Shown: positions 36,142 to 44,704, counted from the stretch's first letter. The stretch is 61,386 bases of DNA from Thermodesulfobacteriota bacterium (GCA_028278025.1 JANQFE010000148.1:1-61386); one strand, 5' to 3'. Notes: generated by a model from the letters alone, not told the origin. Translations and numbers: made by a program.

Positions 36142-36236
36142 CAGGTTAACCGGATGATGTGTTGGGTATATTGCCCGACGCAGAAACCAAAACAATAATT
36201 TATGGGAATAAACAACCAAAGAAAGGAGAGCCGACC

Positions 36237-37226
36237 ATGGGTGTGTTTACAGACGATATGGCCCGCTTGAGTGAGGAAATCGCAGCCGGGCGTGCTTCTC
36301 GCAAAGACATGCTCCACAGCCTCAAGGGTAGTATTGCAACGCTCAGGACGGATGTGGGCGAAATGCTGACGAAATTCGGAAATAAGCGGGCCGAAATAAA
36401 GCAGCAGATGCAATCGGAGCTATCGGAGCTTACTCCCCGCTTGCAGCGCTTTTCCAAGGATTTGGGTGAACAGGTCATTGACATGCGCAAAGGCTTTCAC
36501 CAGGAACGAACACAGATGCTTGAAAGGATGAATGGCGGCCTTGAGCATTTTATGGCATCGCTGAAAGACGAGGTTGCCCAAATGCAAACCCGGTTTAAAA
36601 GGCAGCGGGCTGAATCAAGCAGCCAGATCAGGGAAGAGATGGATGTTTTTCTTGGACAACTCAAAGCCTTTACGCAAAACCTGGAAAAAGAGGTCGGTGA
36701 TATGCAGGCACAATTCGGTCGGGAACGCATTCACATGAAACAGCATATGAATGCGGAGTTGCAAAGCTTTATCAGTCGGCTAAAGGCGTTTGCAGCCGGT
36801 CTGGACGATGAGGTTTTTCAAATGCGCAAAGGGTTTCATCAAGCTCGCAGTGAAATGATCGCCCGGTTGCAGCTGGAATTGGGCGGTTTCACCAACGGGC
36901 TGAGAGCCTCTGTCGGAAGTATGCTCGAAAAATATCAGTCCGACAGGCAGGGCGGCCGCGCTGCCTGGACGGGTAAAGGTCATGATGCACCGCAACCAAA
37001 AGCGTTCACCAAGTCGCAAAAGAATTTTGAACAAAACACCGACGACCTCACCCGCATACCGGGAATTGGTTCTCACCGGCAGGCAATGCTCAATCAGGCT
37101 GGAATCCATACCTTTACCCAGCTGGCCTCAACTACGCCCGAGCAATTAGCAAAAATTCTCGGCAAAAAGGGCGGGCCTGCCAAATTTGAGGCTTGGATTA
37201 CCCATGCCGAATCGATGGCCCGTTAA
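36237..37226 (+). CDS. GvpC-like repeat protein with helix-hairpin-helix tail
   Basis: 329 residues. ATG 36237 is fixed by AGGAGAG 7 bases upstream; an in-frame ATG 26 codons earlier has no site. Residues 25-240 are a continuous amphipathic helix with six copies of V-x-x-M-x-x-x-F/Y at M43, M83, M116, M156, M196 and M229: spacings 40, 33, 40, 40, 33. The 33-residue period is that of cyanobacterial GvpC, which braces GvpA ribs; 40 is 33 plus one heptad. A linker (about 240-265) leads to a helix-hairpin-helix pair (about 270-320: LTRIPGIGSHRQAML, AGIHTFTQLA), a fold usually tied to nucleic acid or protein binding. It is downstream of gvpA in the usual gvpC place. GvpC identity is inferred from periodicity and place, not direct homology. 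Confidence 0.75.
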   Translation: MGVFTDDMARLSEEIAAGRASRKDMLHSLKGSIATLRTDVGEMLTKFGNKRAEIKQQMQSELSELTPRLQRFSKDLGEQVIDMRKGFHQERTQMLERMNGGLEHFMASLKDEVAQMQTRFKRQRAESSSQIREEMDVFLGQLKAFTQNLEKEVGDMQAQFGRERIHMKQHMNAELQSFISRLKAFAAGLDDEVFQMRKGFHQARSEMIARLQLELGGFTNGLRASVGSMLEKYQSDRQGGRAAWTGKGHDAPQPKAFTKSQKNFEQNTDDLTRIPGIGSHRQAMLNQAGIHTFTQLASTTPEQLAKILGKKGGPAKFEAWITHAESMAR

Positions 37227-37318
37227 TCAAGTAAAAACAGTTGGCGGCGGTACGGGTTCGAGTCGCTTTCATCTGCAACCGTACCGGTCGCCAGCCGTTC
37301 CAAACAGGAGACTATACC

Positions 37319-38287
37319 ATGCAGGAAAACAGTTTAAGGGTTATATCCAAGCCCACAAAAAAAATCTGCATTGATGAAGAGCAGGTGGTGCCGGAACCCA
37401 GTGATGAATTTGTCAATACATCGTATATAAAGAATTTGACAGAGCGTGCTCTGGCTTATCTGGATGCCGGATATGCGGTCCATTTTGCAGGACCGGCCGG
37501 TACGGGCAAGACTACCATAGCCTTTCACATCGCTGCACTAAGGGGTAGACCGGTATCCCTCATGCACGGAGACGACGAGTTTTCAAGCTCCGACCTGGTA
37601 GGGCGCGATTCCGGTTATCGTAAAACCAAACTGGTGGACAATTACATCCATTCAGTCGTCAAAACCGAAGAGCGGCTCAATAGCATGTGGGAGGACAATC
37701 GGCTGACTACCGCTTGTCAACAAGGCAATACCCTTATCTATGACGAGTTTACCCGCTCCCGGCCTGAAGCAAATAATGCGCTGCTGAGTGTTTTGGAAGA
37801 GAAAATCCTTAATCTTCCCAAACTGCGGCAATCCGGGGAAGGGTATCTGGAGGTCCATCCGGACTTCAGGGCCATCTTTACTTCCAACCCGGAAGAGTAT
37901 GCAGGCGTGCACAAAACCCAGGATGCGCTCCTGGACCGCATGATCTCAATTCGTCTCACCCATTTTGACCGGAATTCGGAAATCCAGGTCACCATGGCAA
38001 AATCAGGACTGCCTCACGGGGATGCGGAAGTCATCGTGGATATTGTCAGACAGCTTCGTACAGTAGGCGTAAACAACCATCGCCCTACTATCCGTGCCTG
38101 CATCGCCATTGCAAAAATTTTGTCGCATATGAACGGACATGCACGTTTGAGCGATAAAAAATTTATCCGTATTTGTCATGATGTGCTCAATATCGATACG
38201 GCAAAAGTTACCCGTAGCGGAGAGCCATTGATGTCCAAAAAGGTGGATGAGATCATCCGCAAGGTGGTTGGTACAAAAAAGGAATGA
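37319..38287 (+). CDS. gvpN: Gas vesicle AAA+ ATPase GvpN
   Basis: 322 residues. ATG 37319 follows CAGGAGA; the longer frame from 37241 has no ribosome site. MoxR-like AAA+ domain: Walker A GPAGTGKTT (about 69-77), Walker B LIYDEFTRS, sensor TSNPEEYAG, and the GvpN-typical LVGRDSGY and SLMHGDDEF segments. GvpN is needed for efficient vesicle growth. The stop region overlaps the upstream leader of the next gene. Confidence 0.95.
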   Translation: MQENSLRVISKPTKKICIDEEQVVPEPSDEFVNTSYIKNLTERALAYLDAGYAVHFAGPAGTGKTTIAFHIAALRGRPVSLMHGDDEFSSSDLVGRDSGYRKTKLVDNYIHSVVKTEERLNSMWEDNRLTTACQQGNTLIYDEFTRSRPEANNALLSVLEEKILNLPKLRQSGEGYLEVHPDFRAIFTSNPEEYAGVHKTQDALLDRMISIRLTHFDRNSEIQVTMAKSGLPHGDAEVIVDIVRQLRTVGVNNHRPTIRACIAIAKILSHMNGHARLSDKKFIRICHDVLNIDTAKVTRSGEPLMSKKVDEIIRKVVGTKKE

Positions 38288-38304
38288 AAGAAAGGAATAA
38301 GATA

Positions 38305-38622
38305 ATGGCGACAACGAAAAGCACGATAATCAAAGGCGTTCAGAATATTCGCACCTATGCCGGTAGAGTGGACCAATCGGGTCAGCCCTATCACTATCAG
38401 GTGTACCTTCGCATTGGTGCGCTTGAAATGGAAAAGGCCCGGCGCACAAAGGAGCGTGAAAGCGCCATGGCACGTGTTAACAATATTGATGCCCGGTTTC
38501 GTGAAATTGAGGCTGAAGAGAATGCCTTGCTGAAAAAAATTGAAAACGATCGATGCGAAAGAAAGTCCGCTCAAACAAATGAACAAAAGAGTACAACCGG
38601 TAGTTTTAAAATACGGTATTGA
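38305..38622 (+). CDS. gvpV: GvpV-like coiled-coil protein
   Basis: 105 residues, ATG 38305 with AAGGAA 8 bases upstream. The central PYHYQVYLRIGALEMEKARR and TKERESAMARVNNIDARF segments form a charged helix like that of cyanobacterial GvpV. The C-terminal 25 residues are polar and disordered. A role in vesicle assembly is assumed from position and family resemblance; the identification rests on remembered motif similarity. Confidence 0.6.
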   Translation: MATTKSTIIKGVQNIRTYAGRVDQSGQPYHYQVYLRIGALEMEKARRTKERESAMARVNNIDARFREIEAEENALLKKIENDRCERKSAQTNEQKSTTGSFKIRY

Positions 38623-38652
38623 GTACCGGGGTTTGGTGATCAATCCCCATAC

Positions 38653-38672
38653 TCTGAAAATATTTTTTCAGA
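38653..38672 (+). other. Intergenic hairpin in the gvp operon
   Basis: TCTGAAAA-TATT-TTTTCAGA, a perfect 8-bp stem between the gvpV-like gene and the third gvpF/L gene. It may be an mRNA-processing or attenuating structure. Confidence 0.45.
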
Positions 38673-38724
38673 AAAGTGGCAGATAGCAATACTGATAAGT
38701 ATTTAAAATAAACGGGATAAAAAA

Positions 38725-39486
38725 ATGGCTACTCACAAAAAATCGTTAGGAAGCGGCCGCTACCTGTATGCCGTAGTGGCCTCAAACGGAAAACATGATT
38801 TTGGCTCTTTGGGGATCGATGATCAACAGGTCTATACCATATCAAATGGTCCTATCTCGGCCGTAGTCAGTAACGTGACCAACAAAAAAATTCGTCCTCA
38901 GCGTCGTAACCTTGCAGCGCATCAGCAGGTGCTTAAATGCTTGATAGAAGAAACAACTCCGCTACCCATGGTTTTTGGAATCATTGCCGATGGCGACAGG
39001 GCTGTGAAAGAAACCCTGGCGCATCATCACAGCCTGTTTCTTGAGCAGATTAAGCGGGTTTCAAACAAAGTGGAGATGGGGCTGCGTGTTTCATGGGATG
39101 TGGATAATATTTTTGACTATTTTATCAACACCCATCCGGAACTGAGACAGGCCCGCGACGAGTACTTCACCGGTCCGCGGGAGCCTTCCCAGGAAGACAA
39201 GCTTGAGCTGGGCCGACTCTTCGAGAATCTGCTTCAGGAAGACCGGGAGAATTATACCAATGATGTTGAGCAGATAATCGGCCCGTACTGCCATGAGATT
39301 AAACACGGTAAATGCCGTAATGAGAAGGATGTAATGAACCTGGCCTGCCTGGTAGACCGGGATGCAGAGAGCCGTTTTGAAAAAGGTGTTCTAAAAGCCG
39401 CCAACAAATTCGACAACAATTTTATCTTTGACTACAACGGTCCTTGGGCACCCCATAATTTTGTAGACATTGACCTGGAGATCTGA
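38725..39486 (+). CDS. Gas vesicle protein GvpF/GvpL family (copy 3)
   Basis: 253 residues. Marks: GRYLYAVVASNG at the N-terminus, TPLPMVFGIIAD, and the C-terminal FDYNGPWAPHNFVDIDLEI, the closest of the three copies to the canonical GvpF/L ending. Immediately followed (3 bases) by gvpG. Ribosome site is weak (GGGATA). Confidence 0.92.
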   Translation: MATHKKSLGSGRYLYAVVASNGKHDFGSLGIDDQQVYTISNGPISAVVSNVTNKKIRPQRRNLAAHQQVLKCLIEETTPLPMVFGIIADGDRAVKETLAHHHSLFLEQIKRVSNKVEMGLRVSWDVDNIFDYFINTHPELRQARDEYFTGPREPSQEDKLELGRLFENLLQEDRENYTNDVEQIIGPYCHEIKHGKCRNEKDVMNLACLVDRDAESRFEKGVLKAANKFDNNFIFDYNGPWAPHNFVDIDLEI

Positions 39487-39489
39487 TCA

Positions 39490-39756
39490 ATGCTTCTGAT
39501 TGATGATATTCTGACAGCTCCTGTCCGCGGCCTTTTTTGGATTTTCCGTGAACTGCACAATGCTGTTCAGGAAGAAGCGGTCAATGAAGCTGATAGTATC
39601 ACTCAAAAGCTGAGTGAACTTTATATGATGCTGGAAACCGGTAAAATTACCGAAGCCGAATTCGATGAAAGAGAAGAAATACTCCTTGACCGGCTCGATG
39701 CCTTGAACAGTGATCAAAACAAACAAGAAGAGACGGGCGATTGGGATAATCAATGA
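39490..39756 (+). CDS. gvpG: Gas vesicle protein GvpG
   Basis: 88 residues. LLIDDILTAPVRGLFWIFRE at the N-terminus and LSELYMMLETGKITEAEFDERE in the middle are the GvpG signature. A small essential accessory protein of the vesicle shell. Stop overlaps the ArsA-like gene start (ATGA, 39753-39756), indicating coupled translation. Confidence 0.93.
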   Translation: MLLIDDILTAPVRGLFWIFRELHNAVQEEAVNEADSITQKLSELYMMLETGKITEAEFDEREEILLDRLDALNSDQNKQEETGDWDNQ

Positions 39757-41687
39757 ACCTAGTTGCTGATCAAAAAACACCCCCTTTTTTTCAAATCAGC
39801 AGTCTGCGTCTGTTTCTGTTCAGCGGCAAGGGAGGAGTAGGAAAAACCAGTTGCGCCATGGCTGCTGCTACCAAGCTGGCAGGGGAGAATCCCGAATCCT
39901 CGATTCTGGCGGTTTCCACTGATCCGGCCCATTCCCTGCAGCATAGTCTGGCACAAAGCCGCTTACCGGCCAACCTATCTGTTGTGGAGCTTGATGCCCA
40001 ACAATGCCTTGAGAACTTTAAAGAAAAATATAAACATCACCTGCATTGTATTGCACAGCGAGGCACTTTTTTGGATAATGAGGATATCAACAATTTTTTG
40101 GACCTTTCACTACCCGGCATGGATGAACTGATGGCTTTTTTGAAAATCTCACGCTGGTTAAAAGAAAAAAGATACGACCGTATCGTGGTGGACACAGCAC
40201 CTACTGGTCATACATTACGTTTGCTGGCCATGCCCATCCTGATCCACAGATGGATCGATGCTCTTGATACTCTGCTGGCTAAACATCGCTATATGGTGGA
40301 AGCTTTCAGAGGCAGCTATAAGCCGGACGAGACAGATCGGTTTGTATTGAATTTTTCGGAAGCTGTCAAGCAAATGCAGCGTCTTCTCACAAATAAGAAC
40401 AGCTGTTGCTTTATCCCGGTGATGTTGGCTGAAGAAATGAGTATCCGCGAAACCATGCTGTTGATGAACCAACTGAAGGATTCACGCATACCGATCTCAA
40501 CCATTGTAATCAATCGAATGAACCGCTTTTTAGATTGTCCTGTATGCAAGGATCGTCGCAGCCGTCAGGACCGGTTGTTACACTCTTTCTCAGACAGCTT
40601 TCATGGTCAGACTTTTTGGTCCCTGCCCCTTTTTGCCAAAGAGATACGTGGTCAGGAACAGCTTCAAATATTCTGGCAGCATGCATTGCCTTTTGACATG
40701 CTACAGCCGAAAATATCCATTAACGATGCTCCTTTTCGTTCTTATGGTCCGTTGACCGATCAACCAGGGACATTTCCCCTGAGCCAGGAAAAATTTTTAT
40801 TGTTCGCAGGTAAAGGCGGTGTTGGTAAAACCTCGCTGGCATGCGCCACGGCCATTCGTATGGCAGAAAAAAATGATGATAAAGATGTGTTTCTCTTTTC
40901 AACCGATCCGGCCCATTCCCTATCGGATTGCCTTGACATCCAAATCGGACAATTCCCTGTTCGCATTCTTCCCGGATTGGTTGCCATGGAAATCAATGCA
41001 CAATATGAGTTTGACAGTTTGAAGGATCAATACGAGTATGAAATAAAAACCTTACTGGGAAATCTGTCCCCTAATCTGGATTTGACCTTTGACCAGCAGG
41101 TGATGGAACGAATAATGGACCTCTCTCCACCGGGACTGGATGAAGTGATGGCACTTACCTTGGCCATGGAGTATCTTGCCTCAAATAAATATCGACTTTT
41201 CATATTAGATGCAGCACCCACCGGTCACTTGCTGCGGCTTTTGGAAATACCGGAAATCATCGATCAATGGCTTAAAGCCTTTTTTAACCTGTTTTTAAAG
41301 TACAAACATATTTTTCAATTGCCCGGAATATCCCAGCGTATGATATCTATTTCCAAAAACTTAAAACAACTCCGCAGGTTGCTTCAACATCATGAACAAA
41401 CCGCTGTGATGGGTGTGACAATATTAACGGAAATGGCGTTTGAGGAGACACGGAATCTTGTTACTGCCTGCACCCGTATGGGACTGTCCATGCCAACTTT
41501 GTTTCTTAACCTGGCTACTGCCGATTGTTCATGTTCCTTTTGCTCAGAAGTCCATCAACGAGAACTACAGGTAAAACAAAAATTCAATGACACCTTTGCG
41601 GACAAACATCAAACACTGGTCTACCTTCAACCGGAGCTCAAGGGGATTGAGTCGTTAAAAAAGATGGGAAACGCTTTATTTCAGTAA
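39753..41687 (+). CDS. Tandem ArsA/Get3-like ATPase in the gas vesicle operon
   Basis: 644 residues, two fused ArsA/Get3 halves (about 1-325 and 345-644). Each has the deviant P-loop GKGGVGKTS (about residues 26-34 and 352-360), STDPAHSL switch, PPG/LPGMDE segment and APTGHTLRLL/APTGHLLRLL. Each half has a CxxC pair (CPVC and CSFC) at the place of the Get3 zinc/dimer cysteines. Arsenical-binding cysteines of ArsA are not evident and no ars genes are near. Inference: by analogy with Get3 it shields hydrophobic segments of vesicle proteins such as GvpA during delivery. It overlaps gvpG by 4 bases. Confidence 0.9.
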   Translation: MNLVADQKTPPFFQISSLRLFLFSGKGGVGKTSCAMAAATKLAGENPESSILAVSTDPAHSLQHSLAQSRLPANLSVVELDAQQCLENFKEKYKHHLHCIAQRGTFLDNEDINNFLDLSLPGMDELMAFLKISRWLKEKRYDRIVVDTAPTGHTLRLLAMPILIHRWIDALDTLLAKHRYMVEAFRGSYKPDETDRFVLNFSEAVKQMQRLLTNKNSCCFIPVMLAEEMSIRETMLLMNQLKDSRIPISTIVINRMNRFLDCPVCKDRRSRQDRLLHSFSDSFHGQTFWSLPLFAKEIRGQEQLQIFWQHALPFDMLQPKISINDAPFRSYGPLTDQPGTFPLSQEKFLLFAGKGGVGKTSLACATAIRMAEKNDDKDVFLFSTDPAHSLSDCLDIQIGQFPVRILPGLVAMEINAQYEFDSLKDQYEYEIKTLLGNLSPNLDLTFDQQVMERIMDLSPPGLDEVMALTLAMEYLASNKYRLFILDAAPTGHLLRLLEIPEIIDQWLKAFFNLFLKYKHIFQLPGISQRMISISKNLKQLRRLLQHHEQTAVMGVTILTEMAFEETRNLVTACTRMGLSMPTLFLNLATADCSCSFCSEVHQRELQVKQKFNDTFADKHQTLVYLQPELKGIESLKKMGNALFQ

Positions 41688-41725
41688 AACAGATGTAAGT
41701 TTTTACGCAAAAGAAGGAAGGTTGC

Positions 41726-41968
41726 ATGCCTGACTATCAATTTGATGAAAATGAACAAGTTACTCTTTGTGAGGCCATAGACCGCATTTTAAATAAAGGC
41801 GCTGTTATTGTGGGAGAGGCAACCATTTCAGTGGCCAACGTGGATTTGATATACCTGGCGCTGCAGGTGGTTCTCACTTCTGTCGAAACAGCTAAAAATG
41901 TCAATAAAAATACCATGCCATCCATACAAATGGGAATGGGCACTGGGATGGAGATGACAGCCGAATGA
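41726..41968 (+). CDS. GvpA-family minor protein (GvpJ/GvpS-like)
   Basis: 80 residues. GvpA-fold core LCEAIDRILNKGAVIVGE, ATISVANVDLIYLALQ, VVLTSVET; the VDLIYL and GEATISVA features are closer to GvpS/GvpJ than to GvpA. The Met/Gly-rich tail (MGMGTGMEM) is unusual. Minor GvpA paralogues act in nucleating or capping the vesicle. Its stop overlaps the gvpK start by 4 bases. Confidence 0.85.
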   Translation: MPDYQFDENEQVTLCEAIDRILNKGAVIVGEATISVANVDLIYLALQVVLTSVETAKNVNKNTMPSIQMGMGTGMEMTAE

Positions 41969-42330
41969 ATTCAATACACCAAACAACCGTACAATCCCAA
42001 ACACTAAATGACTTTGCACGAGTATTTAATAATGAACAAAAGACTATCTGCCGAAAAAAAGAACAAAAAGGACGATTGAACCTGGATGAGCAAAACTTGA
42101 AAAACGGATTGGGACAGCTAGTACTCACATTAGTCAAACTGTTGCATGAACTGCTGGAACGTCAGGCCATCCGCAGAATCGATGCCGGCAGTCTAAACGA
42201 TGATCAAATCGAACAGATTGGTGTAACACTCATGCGGCAGGCCGAAGAGATCGAACGTATGCGGATTGAGTTTGGTCTGGAAGAAGAAGACCTGAATATG
42301 GATTTAGGCCCTTTGGGAAAACTTTTATAA
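41965..42330 (+). CDS. gvpK: Gas vesicle protein GvpK
   Basis: 121 residues. LNLDEQNLKNGLGQLVLTLV, KLLHELLERQAIRRIDAGSL and the C-terminal MGLxxxDLNMDLGPLGKLL-type ending (here LEEEDLNMDLGPLGKLL) are diagnostic for GvpK. Essential for vesicle formation in other systems. Coupled to the upstream gene by ATGA and 12 bases from gvpJ. Confidence 0.95.
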   Translation: MNSIHQTTVQSQTLNDFARVFNNEQKTICRKKEQKGRLNLDEQNLKNGLGQLVLTLVKLLHELLERQAIRRIDAGSLNDDQIEQIGVTLMRQAEEIERMRIEFGLEEEDLNMDLGPLGKLL

Positions 42331-42342
42331 GGAGACGGCGTT

Positions 42343-42648
42343 ATGGCAATACAACGTGCAACTCAACATTCCGTATCAAGTACCAATATAGCTGATCTGC
42401 TGGAACGGGTCCTGGACAAGGGAATTGTTATTGCCGGTGATATCAGGGTCAGTTTGGTCAACGTTGAACTACTGACCATCCAATTGCGGCTGGTAATCTG
42501 TTCTGTAGACAAAGCACAGGAAATGGGTATCGATTGGTGGGCGAACAATCCCTGTTTTACGCCTACCGATTCCCAGGACACTATCGCCGACACACTCGGC
42601 AGAATTGAACAAAGACTGGATAAATTGGAGGGAACAACTGTTGGATAA
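42343..42648 (+). CDS. gvpJ: Minor gas vesicle protein GvpJ
   Basis: 101 residues with AAGGAGACGG upstream. GvpA-fold core IADLLERVLDKGIVIAGD, IRVSLVNVELLTIQLRLVI, then MGIDWW and a coiled-coil tail (about 80-98). The DWW motif after the core is typical of GvpJ. Last gene of the gas vesicle operon. Confidence 0.92.
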   Translation: MAIQRATQHSVSSTNIADLLERVLDKGIVIAGDIRVSLVNVELLTIQLRLVICSVDKAQEMGIDWWANNPCFTPTDSQDTIADTLGRIEQRLDKLEGTTVG

Positions 42649-42971
42649 TAATATTGATTCTCGAACTTGAAAATCATTTTTCCAACAGGTATTGCAAACG
42701 GGTATAACGCTCTTTAGTTTTGTGCTATTTACCCCAAATTGTAAGGGGTTTTCTTTGTGCCTACTATGACAACCAAATTCGTTCCTTAGAAAGAAGTCAA
42801 AAGCAGCAACCTTATAACAATAAGCATGAACTATTAATCTCTCTTTAAACCCTTTGCTCCACCTTCCACGAGTTAATAAAAAAGCCCGGCACATGAATCA
42901 AATATCATAGCCCCGGGCTTTTCATCTTTTTAACACCAGATAGGTATAGTCCTCTATGGTAAAACGCCTTT
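42649..42971. other. Convergent intergenic region after the gas vesicle operon
   Basis: No gene seen. ACCCC (42731-42735) pairs with GGGGT (42745-42749) and is followed by TTTCTTT, a modest terminator for the gvp operon. A stronger, separate terminator lies at 42880-42922. Confidence 0.5.
42880..42922. terminator. Bidirectional rho-independent terminator
   Basis: AAAAGCCCGG (42880-42889) pairs with CCGGGCTTTT (42913-42922); T-runs on both strands. It ends the MFS gene transcript (50 bases after its stop) and backs up the gvp operon. Confidence 0.85.
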
Positions 42972-44522
42972 TTATCCTTCATCCATCATTTTGCGCAGTT
43001 CCTCGCAGAGTTCAAGGGTAACCGTTGTCAAGCCCTTATCCTGCGCATAGGACTCGGTCCCCTCAATTGCGCCCTGCCGTACTCCACCTGGAATTTTCAT
43101 CATCTGCTTTTTGGCGGCGTCTTCCCAGTCCATTGTAAAAATCGGCTGAATCTCCTTAGTTACGGTATCTTTAATCATAAACAGCCAGACGAGCAGCACA
43201 ATGTTGGCGGCACCCTTCAAAATAAAAGCAGCAGCTGGAGATACAGCATCAAAAAGGTAACCTCCCAGCCCCAGGAAAAACAGCATGCCGATAGGCTGCA
43301 TGGTATTCAGACCACCCATAATGGCACCCATCATGGTAATTGGCGCGGCATCGATTGCCAGGGTGTTGGCCCCGGCTATTGAGCCTGACAGGCCTATGCC
43401 GGCACATGCAGCGGCAGCAAAGCACAACGGGCTGAATGGTGACGGGGCTGCTGCCAGCATCAGCATACCTACCCCGGCAAACAGAACACACAAAATAATC
43501 GTGGGCATACGTCCCTTTTTATCCAGCATAATGCCGATAAGCGGAAAGGCCAGAAAAGAAACTATACCCATGACCATCATCGGGATGGTCGCCATAAGGG
43601 TTGCCTTGCCGGAATCCATGCCCTGAACAGTCCCAACCTTAACTCCCCAGGCAACCAGGTAAGTAGCCAGTACAACGATATCGGCACGGGTAATCAGTGC
43701 ACATATATAGGCACCCTTCAACGCCGTGCTCTCCTTTACCAGAGGTATGACATTTTTGAGCCCCTGCTTCTCCTTGGGTTTTTCAGGCATACGGTCTTTC
43801 ATAAAAACAGCCGTCAGTATCGCACCGATTGCAGCAAGTACAATGGCAGCATTGAACCCGGCCAGCACACCGCCCTGTTTCACAATAGCACCGAATATAC
43901 CGAAAACCAGAATCGAGGCCAGCCCCATGGCCATACCGTTCAGTGCCATACCTTTGCCGCGGTCCTTATCCGTTGCGTAATCTCCAACCATAGTGATGAA
44001 CTGCGGATACGCGAAAATAAGCCCGACACCCACAATAAAACGCATCACATATGCAACCAGGAGGCCGGGAGCAAATGCTGTAAACTCAGCGGCCCGGCCC
44101 GGCATAAAGCTCAAAGCAGCACAGATAGAAGCGGCCGCGTCCGGTGGAATGCCCAGTGTCTGTGCAATACCGTTTGAAACCTTAAACAGATAAAAGGAAA
44201 TCGCCAGAACAACAAACCCGATGAAAATAAGTATTTTTCGTCCGGTTTTATCCGACAGTGCGCCTATCAGGGCCACAAAAGCCAGGGTGGCAACCTGGCT
44301 CATATTCTGTAAAAAACTGTTCACAGAGCCCGTAAAACTCTGATCGATGTTAATGATATCCTTCATGAATGCCGGTTGCAGAATGGACGGTACGCTCATG
44401 AACATACCGATAATGAAGGTGTTGAAAAAAAGGAAAAAGAAATGTGTTTTTGTCAGTTCCGGCGGCATTTCAATGCCGGCAAACTTTTTTACTGTGGGTG
44501 TGCTTGCACTGCTTTCAGCCAT
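42972..44522 (-). CDS. Major facilitator superfamily transporter
   Basis: 516 residues with about 12 hydrophobic segments between residues 25 and 450; the MFS loop motif is present after the second helix as GALSDKTGRK, and a second GIMLDKKGRM follows helix 8. A hydrophilic C-terminal extension of about 65 residues (MDWEDAAKKQMMK onward) is longer than usual. Substrate unknown. Transport of the aromatic or organic acid used by the flavoenzyme cluster is possible but the genes are 28 kb apart. The promoter (44601-44628) has consensus boxes and a perfect operator, so expression is probably repressed until an inducer is present. Confidence 0.88.
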   Translation of the reverse strand: MAESSASTPTVKKFAGIEMPPELTKTHFFFLFFNTFIIGMFMSVPSILQPAFMKDIINIDQSFTGSVNSFLQNMSQVATLAFVALIGALSDKTGRKILIFIGFVVLAISFYLFKVSNGIAQTLGIPPDAAASICAALSFMPGRAAEFTAFAPGLLVAYVMRFIVGVGLIFAYPQFITMVGDYATDKDRGKGMALNGMAMGLASILVFGIFGAIVKQGGVLAGFNAAIVLAAIGAILTAVFMKDRMPEKPKEKQGLKNVIPLVKESTALKGAYICALITRADIVVLATYLVAWGVKVGTVQGMDSGKATLMATIPMMVMGIVSFLAFPLIGIMLDKKGRMPTIILCVLFAGVGMLMLAAAPSPFSPLCFAAAACAGIGLSGSIAGANTLAIDAAPITMMGAIMGGLNTMQPIGMLFFLGLGGYLFDAVSPAAAFILKGAANIVLLVWLFMIKDTVTKEIQPIFTMDWEDAAKKQMMKIPGGVRQGAIEGTESYAQDKGLTTVTLELCEELRKMMDEG

Positions 44523-44580
44523 GTTGTCCCCCGATCTTTTAAGTGTTTGTACTCAGAATCATTTTATATAGTTACAAAGA

Positions 44581-44604
44581 TAATACTGACTAGGGTCAGT
44601 ATTA
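44581..44604. promoter_or_regulatory. Perfect 10-bp-arm operator palindrome
   Basis: TAATACTGAC-TAGG-GTCAGTATTA, overlapping the -10 box of the MFS promoter. The form suits a TetR- or GntR-type repressor; no such gene is next to it. Confidence 0.8.
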
Positions 44605-44628
44605 TAATGGGTAGAATCAGCATGTCAA
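44601..44628 (-). promoter_or_regulatory. Consensus sigma-70 promoter of the MFS gene
   Basis: Minus strand TTGACA (44628-44623), 16-base spacer, TATAAT (44606-44601). Both hexamers are perfect. About 80 bases before the MFS start. Confidence 0.85.
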
Positions 44629-44704
44629 TTAAAATTAGCATGCTAAGAATCACTTCATTTAAGCATGTGTGTTTTTCATTATTAAAAGCCTATAAATAAT
44701 GTCC

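Noticed and set aside
39753..41687. Arsenite efflux ATPase ArsA
   Set aside because: No arsB, arsD or arsR nearby, no metalloid-site cysteines seen, and the gene is translationally coupled to gvpG.
42972..44522. MFS transporter as part of the flavoenzyme cluster
   Set aside because: 28 kb away with its own operator, which was not found at the flavoenzyme promoter.
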